Below, piece by piece: positions 11,891 to 23,452 of a DNA stretch of 64,000 nt (position 1 is its first letter; every line of letters begins with the position of its first letter). The position numbers and the translations under genes are program-made. The DNA comes from Posidonia oceanica (Eukaryota > Streptophyta > Magnoliopsida > Alismatales > Posidoniaceae), in assembly GCA_037176725.1 (NCBI GenBank), contig JAZBRS010000049.1:14898001-14962000 (forward strand). Direction: 5' to 3'. The notes beneath the pieces were generated by a model. It was not told the DNA's origin, did not search any database, and worked only from the letters and a program-made list of their open reading frames with translations.

Positions 11891-12148
11891 TAAAAACCTA
11901 ACTTAAATGCTACAGTATCTACAGTGCATCCCGACTCTATGGCAGCGGGCTTGGTTGAAGCCTCAGGAGGCCGGAGGGGGTCTGCCCGGAGGTGCCGGTG
12001 GCCTTGGCGGTGACAGGAGCGGTCTGTCGGCCTTAGTGGTTTCTAGTTTTCTAAGTTTTTTAATTTTCTGGTTTTTTGTGTGGGGGTTTTCTAAGTCATC
12101 CCACCAGAGAGAGAAAGTCACTAAACAGGGGTCAAAAATGGAGTGTCA

Positions 12149-12164
12149 ATAGATGCCCCTCCCT
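12149..12164 (-). other. Polypurine tract of E1
   Basis: On the minus strand reads AGGGAGGGGCATCTAT directly before the LTR start TGACACTCC. The E2 tract at 42271 is nearly identical. It primes plus-strand synthesis in LTR elements. Confidence 0.7.
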
Positions 12165-12540
12165 GAACGAGGTCAAGGGGACCGAGGCCGCTGCTCAAGG
12201 TTGACAAGACACCCCACCTGACTGGCAAGAGCCAGGTGCTATTGGCGTGAGTCACTTATTCGGCGAATGCACCGAAAATCATGACCCAATGCCGAAATGT
12301 GAATGCAAAATGCAGATGCGAATGCGGATGCAATGCAATGCTGATGCTAAAATAAACCTGTGCTAGTGTCTGCCATGCTGAACTCCGTGGGGGAGATGCA
12401 GGCGATGCATGCTGACATGATGCGAGATGCGACCCTACTGCAGAAAACATGCGATGATTGCATGTATGATGCTGATGCTGCTATCTAGCATGTGATGCTG
12501 GTACTGCTACCTAACACGCAATGCTGATGCAATGAATCAT
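12165..12540 (-). other. E1 3' terminal conserved block
   Basis: Shared with E2 42287-42420: gaggtcaaggggaccgag, ccgctgctca, gacacccca and tattggcgtg, then cttattcggcg and a stretch of ATGC-rich words. Non-coding, next to the polypurine tract. Confidence 0.6.
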
Positions 12541-12690
12541 GAGTTGACGGACTCATCACTGGATAGTTTGGGTTATCAGCCCGAGGAGTTGACGGACTCT
12601 TCACCAGATAGTTTGGGTTATCAGCCCGAGGAAAGAACGCCAGACAGGGTGACGGGTGTCAACCGGGCAGTTTGGGCTGCCAACTCGGAG
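12541..12690. repeat. 45-bp direct repeat with loop-conserved hairpins, E1
   Basis: Two 45-bp copies (about 12543-12586 and 12588-12631) each hold GATA-GTTTGGGT-TATC followed by AGCCCGAGG. A third hairpin at 12666-12690 has a different stem (GGCAG/CTGCC) but the same loop TTTGGG and a similar flank. Confidence 0.75.
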
Positions 12691-12708
12691 AAAATACCGA
12701 GGGTGGCA

Positions 12709-12790
12709 AAATAAGATGCCCCTGGTATCAGGGGGATGATACCAGGAGACAGCCGAAGCACCCTTGGATCAACCCAGGGGGAACCAGGAA
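12709..12790. other. Second hairpin box of E1
   Basis: CCCCTGGTATC (12719-12729) pairs with GATACCAGGAG (12738-12748), followed by an agacagccgaagc phrase. It is a partial extra copy of the box at 13972, so the array between them is bracketed by two boxes. Confidence 0.65.
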
Positions 12791-12794
12791 TGAT

Positions 12795-13575
12795 AAGTAC
12801 CAGACTTATCAAACCGGAAGGAAAGCCAGGATTGATAAGTACACGACTCATCAAAACGGAAAGGAAAGTCAGGATTGATAAGTACAGGACTTATCAAAAC
12901 GGAAAGGAAAACCAGGATCGATAAGTACACGACTTATCGAAATAGATAGAAAACCAGGATCGATAAGTACATGACTTATCGAAATGGAAAGAAAACCAGG
13001 ATCGATAAGTACACGACTTATCGAAACGGACAGAAAACTAGGATCGATAAGTACATGACTTATCGAAACAGACAGAAAACCAGGATCGATAAGTACACGA
13101 CTTACCGAAACAGACAGAAAACTAGGATCGATAAGTACATGACTTATCGAAACAGATAGAAAACCAGGATCAATAAGTACACGAAACGGACAGAAAATTA
13201 GGATCGATAAGTACACGACTTATCGAAACGGACAGAAAACTAGGATCGATAAGTACACGACTTATCGAAACGGACAGAAAACCAAGATCGATAAGTACAC
13301 GACTTATCGAAACGGACAGAAAACCAGGATCAGTAAGTACACGACTTATCGAAACGGACAGAAAACCATGATCGATAAGTACACGACTGATCGAAACGGA
13401 TAGAAAACGATGATCGATAAGTACACAACTTATCGAAACGGATAGAAAACCAAGATCGATAAGTACACGACTTATCGAAATGGACAGAAAACTAGGATCG
13501 ATAAGTACACGACTTATCGAAACGAACAGAAAACCAGGATCGATAAGTACACGACTTATCAAAACAGACAGAAGC
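12795..13575. repeat. 42-bp hairpin array, E1
   Basis: About 18 units of 42 bp. Each begins with the dyad GATAAGTACACGACTTATC (7-bp stem) and continues with gaaacggacagaaaaccaggatc-type sequence. One unit near 13172-13186 has lost the right arm of its stem. The 42-bp step keeps all frames open, giving low-complexity ORFs on both strands that I do not consider genes. Identical 'spacers' and the plant setting exclude CRISPR. Confidence 0.93.
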
Positions 13576-13576
13576 T

Positions 13577-13890
13577 AAAAGGTGATAGGTTTCAGACCCA
13601 TGGACCGCGAAAGGGTAGCTGATAAGTTTCGGACTTATCGACCACAAAGGATTGGGATGTGATAAGTTTCGGACTTATCGACCGCAAAGAGTTGCTGATA
13701 AGTTTTGGACTTATCGACCGCAAAGGGTTGGAATGTGATAAGCTTCGGATTTATCGACAGCAAAGGGTTGGAATGTGATAAATTTCGGACTTATCAACCG
13801 CAAAGGGTTGTTGATAAGTTTCGGACTTATTGACCGCAAAGGGTTGGAATGTGATAAGTTTCGGACTTATCGACCGCAAAGGGTATAGGG
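13577..13890. repeat. 36-40-bp hairpin array, E1
   Basis: About eight units built on GATAAGT-TTCGG-ACTTATC plus gaccgcaaagggttg. The linker is the same as in the E2 array at 43960-44390 (gaccgcaaaggg versus ggccggcaaaggg), so the two arrays share an ancestor although the elements differ. Confidence 0.88.
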
Positions 13891-13971
13891 GCACCAAAAT
13901 CCGAAGTCGGAGCAAGAAAATGGATGGGCCCGCGACAGTTAGGCACGCTAACCCGGATGCAGCTGGAAATG

Positions 13972-14110
13972 TGATACCATGGGGTAGCAAAAAAGATGCC
14001 CCTGGTATCAGGGATGATACCAGGGGACAACCGAAGCGTCCTTGGCATCAAAAAGCGATAGACAAAGCTGACGTGCTTGTTAAACGAGTAGATTGGGCTA
14101 CCAGCCCGGC
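13972..14110. other. 3' hairpin box of E1
   Basis: CCCCTGGTATC (13999-14009) and GATACCAGGGG (14016-14026) form a perfect 11-bp stem with a 6-nt loop. Further on, GTAG-ATTGGG-CTAC (14088-14101) is followed by CAGCCCGG. Shared with E0 and E2. Confidence 0.75.
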
Positions 14111-14483
14111 GAGGATCCGGCCGGGTGCGCTTGATGGCTTTACTCATCTTGACGGTGTTGGTCTGCAAAGATTCTGGCACCTTGGAGGAGTGCGGGGTTT
14201 GCCTAGTAGCCTTCCCTGACGTTGAGAGTATTGGCAGTTGCTTCTGCACTTACACGCTGTCAGGTTCTGATAGTGCTCTCCTCATGGCTCTGAGGGGCTG
14301 AAGAAGTACACTGAAGATATGATTGTAAGACCATGCATGCATCAAGTTATGGAAACCAAGCCAAACACATAAGCAAGCGGTTCAAAACATCCTTGCATTA
14401 AACAAAGTCTTGATTACATGCCTACAGCAAGCTGAACAAAGTACAGCAAGACTCAAAAAGGGATATGCAGATGTACAAACGCC
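14111..14483 (-). other. E1 spacer between box and DUF7745 ORF
   Basis: No gene seen. Matches the spacer 44600-44886 of E2 in phrases such as cttgacggtgttggtctgcaaag and agattctgg. Confidence 0.5.
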
Positions 14484-15686
14484 CTAGCTGGTCCGGGCCT
14501 TCTTCGATCTTCTGGTGTCAGGAAACAGAGGTGCACCAGGTGGTATCTTGTTAATGGGCCAGAGCCCTTGCACCTCAGTCAGGTACTCGGGGGTACATCC
14601 TGAGCCCTTCACAGCTGCAATGTCTGTTGACCGTACCCCATGGCGCATGAGGTCGGCTAGCTCTGTTGTGGCAGCGACTGTGCTGAAAGAATAGGGCTGG
14701 AGCAGCTTCGGTGCTGTGCTGTCGACAAAAGCCCCTTGCTGGAAACCAAACTGCCGCATGACCTGGATGGGATGATACTCCACGCTTTTGGTGAACCCCG
14801 GTAGGACGACCAGTCGCATGTTGCGGGCGCCGAAGAAAATAATGAACGGCTTTGCTACAGATGGGATGATACACCAGGTCACTGTATCATCTGTCAGCTT
14901 TTCTAGCCTTTCATAGTCCTCGCGGACAGTCTTGATGGTCTTGGCGTGGCTGTTGCTGCAGTATGTCTCAAATGTATGCTTCTGGGGGCGCAGGATGTCT
15001 ATCTCCAGATGTCCGGCCAGCCACACCTGTACCAGAGCCCCGTAGCCGTGAAAGTGGCGGCAGCGGTGTGAAATGCGGTCTAGCCCGCGGTAGGTCTCAG
15101 CTAGAACGACAGGTGCCAGGTCAATTTGGCGGGTCACCACAGCAAGGGCGATCTCCGTGACTTCAATAGTGACCGTCATCTGGCCATGGCTGAAGATTAG
15201 CTCGCCTAGGAAGCGGGTGACGAAGCCGCGGAGCCATAGTTCATCTCCCAGTGCGGCGCGCTTTTTGGAGACTTCCTCAAAGTAGTTCAGACGGAGCGCA
15301 GGTACAGGCCTATCAATGCAGACCAGTCTCTTCTCACAGCTTTGTGCAGAGAGGCCAGTTAGCTCTCTCAAGACAGTGACATAGCCAGTACGCCTCATGA
15401 ACACAGCTGGTCCCATGAGCTTGGAGAAACCGCAGATCCGGCGTACTTCCTCCAGTGTTGGTGTCAGTTCCGTCCTGTCGAAGCGAAAGACGTGATGCGC
15501 TAGCTTCCAGAACCTTGCAGCAGCGCACAAGAGATGTCGGCTAACCTCCACATCAACAGCTTTCAGAAGCTTGGATGGTATGCCCTACAAGCGCAACTTC
15601 TCACAGTCAGCCTCAGTGAGTATGGTAATCCACTCTCGGAGTGTCCCAGAGCAGTGTGCCGTAGTCACCAAGGTAGGGAAACCCAT
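14484..15686 (-). pseudogene. DUF7745-type (plant-mobile-domain-like) ORF of E1
   Basis: Extra ORF between integrase and the 3' LTR, same strand as gag-pol, about 400 codons. I place the start at the ATG at 15686 (MGFPTLV), conserved in E2. One in-frame TAG at 15587-15585 replaces a Trp codon of E2, leaving an open part of 355 codons from 15551. Recognisable pieces, in order: FW-N3-HHVFRF then ELTPTLEEVRRICGF; later a LAETYRGLD phrase and VQVWLAGHL; a basic C-terminus ending KKARTS. These match DUF7745, found as an extra ORF in plant Ty3/gypsy elements (from memory). Its function is unknown. A host gene is unlikely because the same ORF sits at the same place in E2 and, antisense, in E3. Confidence 0.7.
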
Positions 15687-15689
15687 TGC

Positions 15690-17353
15690 AGGAGAGAAAG
15701 CGAGCGGCTGGTGTAGACTCTTCGAGTACTTGTAGTCAAAGCTGTTCATCAATCCGGAACATGTACAGGCATATAATACTGGCAGATAGAGAAGCAGATG
15801 TGCATATAAAGCTGATAAAGCAGTTCATAGGTCACAGCTAACTGTCAAATCACAAAATCTAAGCACGTTTGGCTATGCAAAGGGGGCTTTGCCTGCACAG
15901 GGCGAAGTCACATAAAAAGCACTCTTGTCCTCATCCGTGCGGAGCAAGGAGACAAGGGAAGGGGGCTTCGTCCATCTGGAATGAAGTCACAAAGGAGGTA
16001 CGCTTGTCCTTGTCCTGCACAGAGCAATTCGCCCGCCTAGAGCAAAGTCGCAAAGTGGTTAGGGGCGGTACCTGACTGCGCAGATTCGACGGCCCGTGAG
16101 GGGCCCTAAGGGGTGCCAAAGTTGTCCTGTTGCCTCTGGAGTGGCTACCCTATCTCTGATTACTAATGCATTCCTTGAGCTACTGGACTGGTAGTGATTG
16201 ATTGCTCTGAGGCTTGGAGGCGGTCAACCTGCCTTGGCAGAAGTACTGTCGCAGCGCCGAGCTGAGCCTTGCAGAGTGGGAGGAAAGGGGCAAAAGAGAT
16301 GATTTGATAGTGGATAGATGCATACATGATCTATACTAATTTTTTATTGCCCACAGCATATGAAGTGCTTGATGCCTACTGCAAAGGAAATGAGCGGTCT
16401 CTGATTCACCAGACTCTACTCGGATTCCTAACTGTTGGTGGCACTCCGGAATGGGTATTGGTAGTGCTTAGGTGGTGGTGTAGTGAGGACGGGCTCCATG
16501 CCAAACTCTCAAGGACCTACACCTACTCTTTTCATTTTTCTTGTTTCTTTTGCTCCCACATAAGTGTGTAGGTTTTCCCTATCCCTGGCTTGGAGGTAGT
16601 GGGCACCTGATCGAAGGTTGAGGAGCTAGTGCCAGACAAGGGTGGTTTGGCCCCCTAGGACTTGTGTATTTCTTAGGCGCAACTTTAGTTCTTCTTTAAG
16701 ATAGGCAGAAGGGGCGGGATCACGCTGCTTGCCTTTTTTCTGGGGTTGACTTTTGTCTTTGCCCCTTTTTTTTGTTTTGTTTTTTTCTTTTTTCTTTTTT
16801 TTTTGCTCGTAGGTTTCCGCCGTCCCTAACTTAGAGGTAATGGGCACCTGGTTTTGAGACGGGGGGCAAGACCTTGCAAGGCTGGCAGATTCCCAGGTGC
16901 AAAGTTTGGATCCTCTCCAAAGCAATTCGGAGGGATAAGGTTGTGCTGCACACCTCCATCTCTAGGGCCAACTCCTGTCTTCGCCTTCTATTTTCTTTTC
17001 TTTTTTTGTGCCTAGGCTTAAACATGCAGGTTTTTCTCACACTCTCTCACACCTTAGGACTTTTTTCTCCTTCTGGACGTGTAAGTCCTGAAAGGGGTTT
17101 GGACATTTCGTCCATCCTTATTAGATGGTGGCTCCCTCATTGGTTAGGACATCTAAGTAGTGTCAGGTGAGGTAGAGGGTACTCCTTCCATAGCAGGCAA
17201 GCATCTCCAATTTTCGTCATCGGGCCTATGATAGTAATGCACATAATACATTTACAACTTTATCTGCTGATAAACAAACATGCCTAAAATGCATGGGAAA
17301 GAAGGAATGCAAGAAGTAAGCGAGAAAGGACTCTGCAAGGTAGCAGCGTCAGG
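15690..17353 (-). other. E1 spacer between pol and DUF7745 ORF
   Basis: No gene seen. About 15865-16070 holds three imperfect copies of a cgaagtcacaaa/cttgtcct/gagcaa motif. A run of T and C at 16735-16806 is purine-rich on the coding strand and parallels 46800-46945 in E2; it could be a second polypurine tract or part of an intron. Phrases are shared with 46130-47470 of E2. Confidence 0.5.
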
Positions 17354-17720
17354 CTACTCATAGTACTTCTTGAGGTAGCATGAATTGACCGGCTCAGACT
17401 GCTCGACCTGGTCCATGTCCTCAAGGACGGTACGCCGCCGGAGAAGACCCACTTGATTAAGAAGGGGCCACGCAAGTTGGGCTGGAATTTGCCTCAGCCG
17501 TCGGGGAGATGGATGGCTCGAAGGATCATATCCCCTAGATTGAAGCTTCTGGGCCTAACCTTCTTCAGGTATACTCTGGCCGAACGCTTTTGGTAGCACT
17601 GAGCATGTTGTATGGCCTGCAGCCTATGCTCATCGATGAGGTTCAGCTGGATGCAGCGGTCTTCAACCCATTATGCTTCTTCCAGCTCAGCTTCTCCTAG
17701 GATCCGCAGTGAGGGGATCT
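17354..17720 (-). pseudogene. pol: E1 integrase C-terminal tail, broken
   Basis: Homologous to the last 110 or so residues of E2 integrase. E1 has lost the segment for about 13-17 residues right after TGANPY, has a TAG within the ELEEA phrase, and shifts frame after FSGG near 17430. The terminal YLKKYYE followed by TAG (17356-17354) matches the end of pol in E2, so this is the true pol terminus. Confidence 0.7.
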
Positions 17721-19481
17721 CTACTTCAAGTACGGGTTCGCTCCTGTCGAGGTTCGGACTGATGTCCTGTACGCCCAGAGTGCGTATGGAAGCTTGTCAT
17801 GCCAGTCCTTGTGAGTCTCTGCCATCTTTTTCAGGATTTTGATAAAGTTCTTGTTGGTAGACTCTACCGGGCCGTTCATCTGTGGCCGATAAGGTGAGGA
17901 TCGGTGATGCTTGATGTTGAAGCTCTGCAGGTAGTCTTCGATCCTCTTGGCTATGAAGTTTGTGCCATTATTAGAGAAAAGCGCGTGTGGGACCCCATAC
18001 CGGGCTATGATATTATTTCTGATGAACTTTTCTGTAGCCACGGTAGTGACTGTCTTATAGGAGGCTACTTCCACCCACTTGGTAAAGTAGTCGATCGCTA
18101 CCACAACGTAGCGATAACCGTTGGAGGCCGCTGGATGTATGGCACCGATGACATCGATCCCCCAGGTGGAGAAAGACCAAGGTGAAGACATGCTATGCAA
18201 TTCCTGTGGGGGAGCGTATATGAAGTTCCCATGGATTTGACAACTATGGCACTTGCGCAGAAATTGGCAGCAGTCTGCCTCCATGGTTGACCAGAAGTAG
18301 CCTTGGAGCATAATCTTCTTGGTCAACAACACACCATTCATGTGAGGGTCGCAGGTCCCTACATGGACTTGGAGCATCAGTGTGTCGGCCTCTTTCTTGT
18401 CTACGCAGCGTAGGAGCATCTGGTTGTAAGATCTTCTGTACAGATGTCTTGCCCCTATCACATACTTTGACGCCAGATGCACCAAAGTCTTTCTGTCTAC
18501 TACTGAGGCACCTGGTGGGGGGCTGCCAGATTCCAGGAAGACTTTAATGTCGTGATACCATGGAAGTTCCTCTATAGGATCCACTTCCTCGATAGTCATG
18601 CAGTGTGTGGGTTGTTCCACACGAGAGACTGATACGTCCACTGCACGATGCTCAGGTATAGAGAGACAAGATGCTAAAGTTGCCAGAGCATCTACATAAG
18701 CGTTTTTGGTTTTATTCATGTAGGTGAAGCGGATGCTTTCAAATTCCTCTATCAGCTTCAGCAAGCATTCATGGTAAGGTACCAGCTTAGGGTCCTTGGT
18801 CTTCCAGTCGCCATTGACCTGGGAGATGACCAGCATCGCATCTCCGTGTACATGCAGCTTGCGCACATCATGCTCGAGTGTGACTTGCAGTCCCAGAAGG
18901 CAGGCTTCATACTCTGCCTCATTGTTGGTGCAAGGGAATATCATCTTCCTTGCAAAGGGGATTAGCACTCCCTGCGGCATTGCTAGAACAGCACCGATGC
19001 CTCTACCTCTTCTATTGACCGTGCCATCGAAGTACAAATGCCACTGTAGTTCGTCTTCAAGATCCTTCTGCTCTGAATCCTCCATGGAGAATAAAATGTC
19101 CTCATCAGGGAACTGTGTCTGCAGTGGTTGATATTCAGGTAAGGGGAAGTCGGCCAGATGATCCGCCATGGCTTGCCCTTTCATTGACTTCTGTGTGACG
19201 AAGGTGAAGTCATACTGAGACAATAACACCTGCCACTTAACACATCTGCCTATCATAGCCGGCTTCTGAAAAAGGAACTTGATGGGGTCATGCCGGCATA
19301 AGAGCTGGACCAGGTGCGCCATCATGTAATGCCTTAGCTTCTGCGAGGCCCAGACTAGTGATAGGTAGGTCTTCTCTATGGTGCTATACCTGGCTTTGCA
19401 ATCAGTGAACTTCTTGCTCGGATAATAGATGGCACGCTCCTTTCTACTGGTTTCATCATGTTGGCCGAAGACGGCGCCCAT
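17721..19481 (-). pseudogene. pol: E1 RNase H, archaeal-type RNase H and integrase
   Basis: A 586-codon open part of pol. Residues 1-110: RT-linked RNase H with a YLSLVWA phrase and an ADHLAD end. Residues 148-270: second, archaeal-type RNase H (LYFDG, NNEAEYEA, HGDAMLVISQ, YVDALATLA), the mark of the Tat lineage. Residues 370-415: integrase zinc finger, His373, His380, Cys411, Cys414. Integrase core: Asp443 (GIDV), Glu540 (VES), but the middle catalytic position 504 is Asn (SNNGTNF) where E2 has Asp, so integration activity should be lost. The frame opens after a TAG at 19487-19485 that replaces Gln, and ends early by a deletion. Confidence 0.9.
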
Positions 19482-19487
19482 GGAATA

Positions 19488-20504
19488 CTACGTGGTAAAA
19501 AGGTAGAGAATCAGAGGTCTCCCTGCCACAGGGGAAACCAAGACAGGAGGCTTGATCAGGAGCTGCTTGATCTTGTCAAATGCAGCTTGGCACTCCTCGC
19601 TCCAGTTGATCTGTGGGTTCTTCCTTAGGAGCTTGAAAATCGGCTCGCAGATGGGTGTGAGTTGCGTAATGAACCGGCTGATATATTGCAGACGTCCCAA
19701 CAAGCCTCTGACTTCCTTCTTAGTCTTAGGGGGTGGCATGTCCATGATGGCTTTGGCCTTACTCGGGTCCACTTCAATTCCCCTCTGGCCAATAATGTAG
19801 CCCAGCAGTTTACCGGATGATACCTCGAATACACATTTGCTGGGGTTGAGGCGAAGCTTTTACTACCTCAAGCGATCAAAGACCTTCTTGAGGCAGATGA
19901 GGTGATCCTTAGGCTCTCTAGACTTGGCAATAATGTCGTCCACGTAGACCTCAACTTCTTCGTGCATGAGGTCGTGGAATAATGCTATCATCGCCCTCTG
20001 ATATGTTGCTCCGGCATTCTTGAGCCCAAATGGCATAACTTGATAGCAGAAGACCCCCCAGGGAGTGATAAAAGAGGTCTTCGCCATGTCTTCTTCTGCC
20101 ATTCCGATCTGATTGTAGCCAGAGAAGCCGTCCATGAAGGAGAGCATCTTGTGCCCTGCAATGTTGTCTACTAAGACGTCGATGTGCGGTAGAGGGAAGT
20201 CGTCCTTAAGACTGGCTTTGTTCAGATCCCTATAATCAATGCACATACAGACGTGTCCGTTCTTCTTTGGCACAGGCATGACGTTCGCAAGGCATTCTGG
20301 ATAGAGGACGACCCTGAGAAAACCAACGCTGTGCTGCTTCATGATTTCCTCTTTGATTTTAAGCAGCCACTGTGGTCGCCACTTTCGAAGCTTCTGTTTT
20401 ACTAGCTTTGCATCTGGATCCAGAGGTAGGTTGTGCACCATGATCTCGACATCAAGGCCGACCATGTCTTTATAACTCCAGGCGAAGACATCTGCATATT
20501 CCAT
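19488..20504 (-). pseudogene. pol: E1 reverse transcriptase
   Basis: RNA-dependent DNA polymerase domain. First part 20504-19863: residues 74-78 VMPVP, 89-93 IDYRD, 122-129 SFMDGFSG (catalytic Asp125), 156-163 VMPFGLKN, 187-190 YVDD (catalytic pair). It ends in two adjacent stops at 19865-19860 where E2 reads KYK, then continues in the same frame (GLLGRLQYISRF, and the thumb/connection part) to 19488. Active-site residues are intact; the stops disable it. Confidence 0.9.
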
Positions 20505-20531
20505 AAGGAATGCAATAAACTTTGCTCTGGC

Positions 20532-23452
20532 CTAAGGCGTTAGTATGGCACTGATGCGGACCTCCTTGACATCTTCAGCTGTGCCAATGTTGATAACCTC
20601 TGTCTCTTCCTCGGTATGGAGGTTGGGCCCTTCTGGGTCATCATCATAAGGTTGGAACTCAGGCGGTGGTTCATCATCCTCATCCACGCCTGTATCGTCC
20701 TCCTCCTTATATGCAATGAGTTCTGAGAGGATCTCCTTCTCAAATGTTGGGTCTGTAATGTCACAGGAGTGGATGTGTTCTGCCTCTTGATCCTGATGAC
20801 GCCTCAGGATGGTCACGCTCACCCGAGTATTTTTATAGGCTTGGTGGGTGGTGTCTGCTTCGGTGGCCCCTGGTCCCGCTGACTGATCTAGCTGCTCTAG
20901 CTGTTCTGTCTGTTCTGGCTGCTCTGGCACCACTGTCACTGCTGGGACTGCCAGGACTGCTCTGTCTGCTACCGCTGCTGTCTGTATTGTCCCCTCCTCT
21001 GCGTTCTCAGATGTACTTGCGGGGAGTGCCAGAGACGGACAACTGTCCTCTAGGCGACGGATCTGTGTACTGTCGCCGAATGCGCTGCCCGTGCGGGGCA
21101 TGCGCTGCATGAACTATCTAGCCCCGCCTTCTGGCTGCGGAGTGATCAACTCGTCTGGTCTAGTGGGTGCTACCTCTGGTTCTTCTTCCAAGACCATGAT
21201 TGAGGAATGGTCTTGCGGCGGGGAGGGATCCGTGGCCACGACTTTTCCTTTCCTCAGTGCCTGCTGCTCGGCGGCGTCTTTAGCCAACACCGCGAGTTGT
21301 TCTTGGAATAGCAATTCCAAGTCTTCGAGTCTGTCAGCTACCTGGGCTTTTGCAGTCGCACCCTCCTCGTCTTCTGAGGGTGTGTCGACGTAGTAGGCAC
21401 AAACGGCCTCTTCAGAGTCCTGCTCGGCGATTCCTCCGCCTAAGGGGTCTACATTGGCTTCTAGACATATCACTGGCCGGGGCGTCTACTCTGTTATTGG
21501 TCGGCTGGCTGGCTGACCTCCTGGCGTGGTTGGTTGCAGCGCTGGGGTAATAAGAGATGCGAATAGGCCGGCCAGGGATGCCACTGGCAGTGGCGCCGAC
21601 AAGGACAGTGCTGTGGCTAGGGGAGGCAAAGGTGCTCTTTTGAAGGTCCAATAGCTGGACGATTGCTCTGGGGGATGAAGCGCCGGCACCCGTGTGTGAT
21701 GGTGGTTGTTTCTCTGTAGTAGCGGTGGGGGTCTTCCACAATGCTGGATTTGCTAAAGCTGACGGTGGTATGGCTGATGGAGCCGCCTGCTTTGCTTGTG
21801 GAGCTGCTGATGAGGCGGGCTGAGTCACGTCGTCGCCTGAATCGACTGATTGCATCCTTGGAAAAGGTAACTTTTGTACTGGTGCAGCTGCGGCCACGAG
21901 TGGATAGGTGGCTAGTGCCTGCAGAAGTGCTCTTGACTCTGGAGCTGTCAATGTAGTTGTCATAGGCACTGGTGAAGCTGCAGAGGGGGAAGAAGCTATC
22001 ATTCCTGACACAGAGTTTGCAGAATCTGCCACTGTACCAGTAGAGGGAAGGACAAGACGAACTGACTGGGAGATTGTAGGGCTGATCTGGGCCTTTTCCT
22101 TGGACTGTGCTGGGACAACCGTGCCAGACTACTCCTTATCAGAATAATAGTCTTCTATACAGACCCACTCCTCTGTCGGCAGTGGGGGGCTCTGGCACGG
22201 TGCTGGCTGGGCTGTTGCTAGGCTCGTATTTGGGTCGAGAATATCTGCACTAACAAAGTTAGTGAGATTCCAAGGGATCACGAGCTTCCGCCTCCCTGAG
22301 TGCAGGCGCTCACCATCATGGGGCTGCCATTCAAATCCCAGGGCTTGAAACTTTTCGCGCTCCTCAGCTGCAACCGGCTTAGCGATCCCTTGGCCGTGAC
22401 GCCCAAGTGGCGTTCCCTTCTCATAGCCCCACCTACGGTAAATGTTCTTGACTATTCTGGAGGGGTTACAATGAACGACCAGAGAGCTGACACGCTCAAG
22501 AAGAGGGATAAAGTTAACTGGCTCAAACCGGTTAACGCGGTATAAGGTATCCAACGGCTTAGGATCAAATTAGACAGTCTGCCGGGATACAGAAGAGACC
22601 ACCTCGATCGGTTCCTTGTCAAAGTTTTCCGCCATGATGACGACGACGTCGTCGCTCCAGCGAAACTTGATCATGCGGTGGAGGGTCGAGGGGATCACTT
22701 GATGCTTGTGCAACTAAGGGTGCCCAAGCAGAAGATTAAAAGAGGGCTCCAAGTCGACAATATAGAATTCTACATCGAATTCGATCGTGCCAATGGTAAG
22801 AGGAATAACCAGGATCCCCAAAGAATCATGGTACGTATTGTCAAAAGAAGTCATCCCCTTCACGGCTGGCGTGATGTCCTCGACTTTGAATCCAAGCTTT
22901 AGTGCTGTGTGCAGGGGACAGACGTTATGGCCTGACCCATTATCGACCAGCGAGAAAGGAATGCGGAAACTTTTGAACTGCACCGTGATAAATAGGGGCT
23001 GATTATGGTTAGTCCCCGCTAGAGGCACAGTTCATCGCTCGAGAAAGAGATGACCTACGACTCCACGATCATACCCACCATATTTTCCAAAGTTGCAGGC
23101 TCGATGGTTTGGGACACATGGGCAGCCTGGAACATGTGGAGAAAAGCCTCTTGGTGTTCACGGGAAGAATGTATTAGGTCCTAAATGGAGATGTCAGCCT
23201 TGACTTTTTTCAGTTGACCGTTATGTCAGCTGAAGGCTGGTCTTTTTTGGAGGTGGGGATAGTGGATCTGGTGGCAGGTTCTGTAGTGGTGGGATCGGGG
23301 GATTGACCTACTGGTGGTTGGCTCACTGGTAGGGATTGGCCTGCTGGTGGAGTAGGTTCAGGGGGGTTAGGCCTGGCTATTGGGGCTGCAAGTTTAGTTA
23401 CTAGGGTGGCAGGTTTGTAGACCCTCCCCGACCGCGTGACATCCGCACACAT
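20532..23452 (-). pseudogene. pro: E1 protease, G-patch and acidic linker to RT
   Basis: Retropepsin-like domain at about 23030-22700: VDNGSGHNVCP in the active-site place and LLLGHPWLHKHQ downstream. DNGS instead of DTGS is usual in this lineage and is not a lesion. A G-patch-like stretch follows (RWGYEKGTPLGRHGQG, about 22430), then a CIEDYYSD acidic motif at 22150, a Ser/Pro/Ala-rich linker, and the NIGTAEDVKEVRIS phrase (20600) that precedes RT. Frame changes near 23,100 and 21,480 and stops near 22,575 and 22,130 break it. The same parts in E2 are in one frame. Confidence 0.82.

Larger units (their letters stand above)
6172..12148 (-). mobile_element. LTR shared by E0 and E1, with a tandemly doubled 3-kb module
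   Basis: On the minus strand it begins TGACACTCC at 12148 and ends at 6172 with ...TCTACA, the TG...CA ends of an LTR. Its right side abuts a polypurine tract (E1 3' end) and its left side a primer binding site (E0 5' end), so one LTR serves two internal regions. Inside, a module made of a conserved R/U5-type block, an AT-rich TGCAAT block and a GC-rich block occurs twice in tandem: about 6200-9290 and 9290-12040. The same parts occur once in the E2 LTRs. Either the LTR was duplicated internally, or two truncated LTRs were joined; absence of an LTR end near 9290 favours the first. Confidence 0.75.

Noticed and set aside
12869..13562. 115- and 130-codon minus-strand ORFs over the 42-bp array
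   Set aside because: 42 is a multiple of 3, so the ORFs are a product of the repeat (a 14-residue repeat).
12795..13575. CRISPR-like look of regularly spaced palindromes
   Set aside because: The sequence between dyads is itself repeated with the dyad, so this is a plain tandem repeat; the plant retrotransposon setting also rules it out.
22714..23028. Loss of the protease active site in E1 and E2 (DNGS instead of DTGS)
   Set aside because: DNGS is the common form in this retrotransposon lineage, so it is not a lesion.
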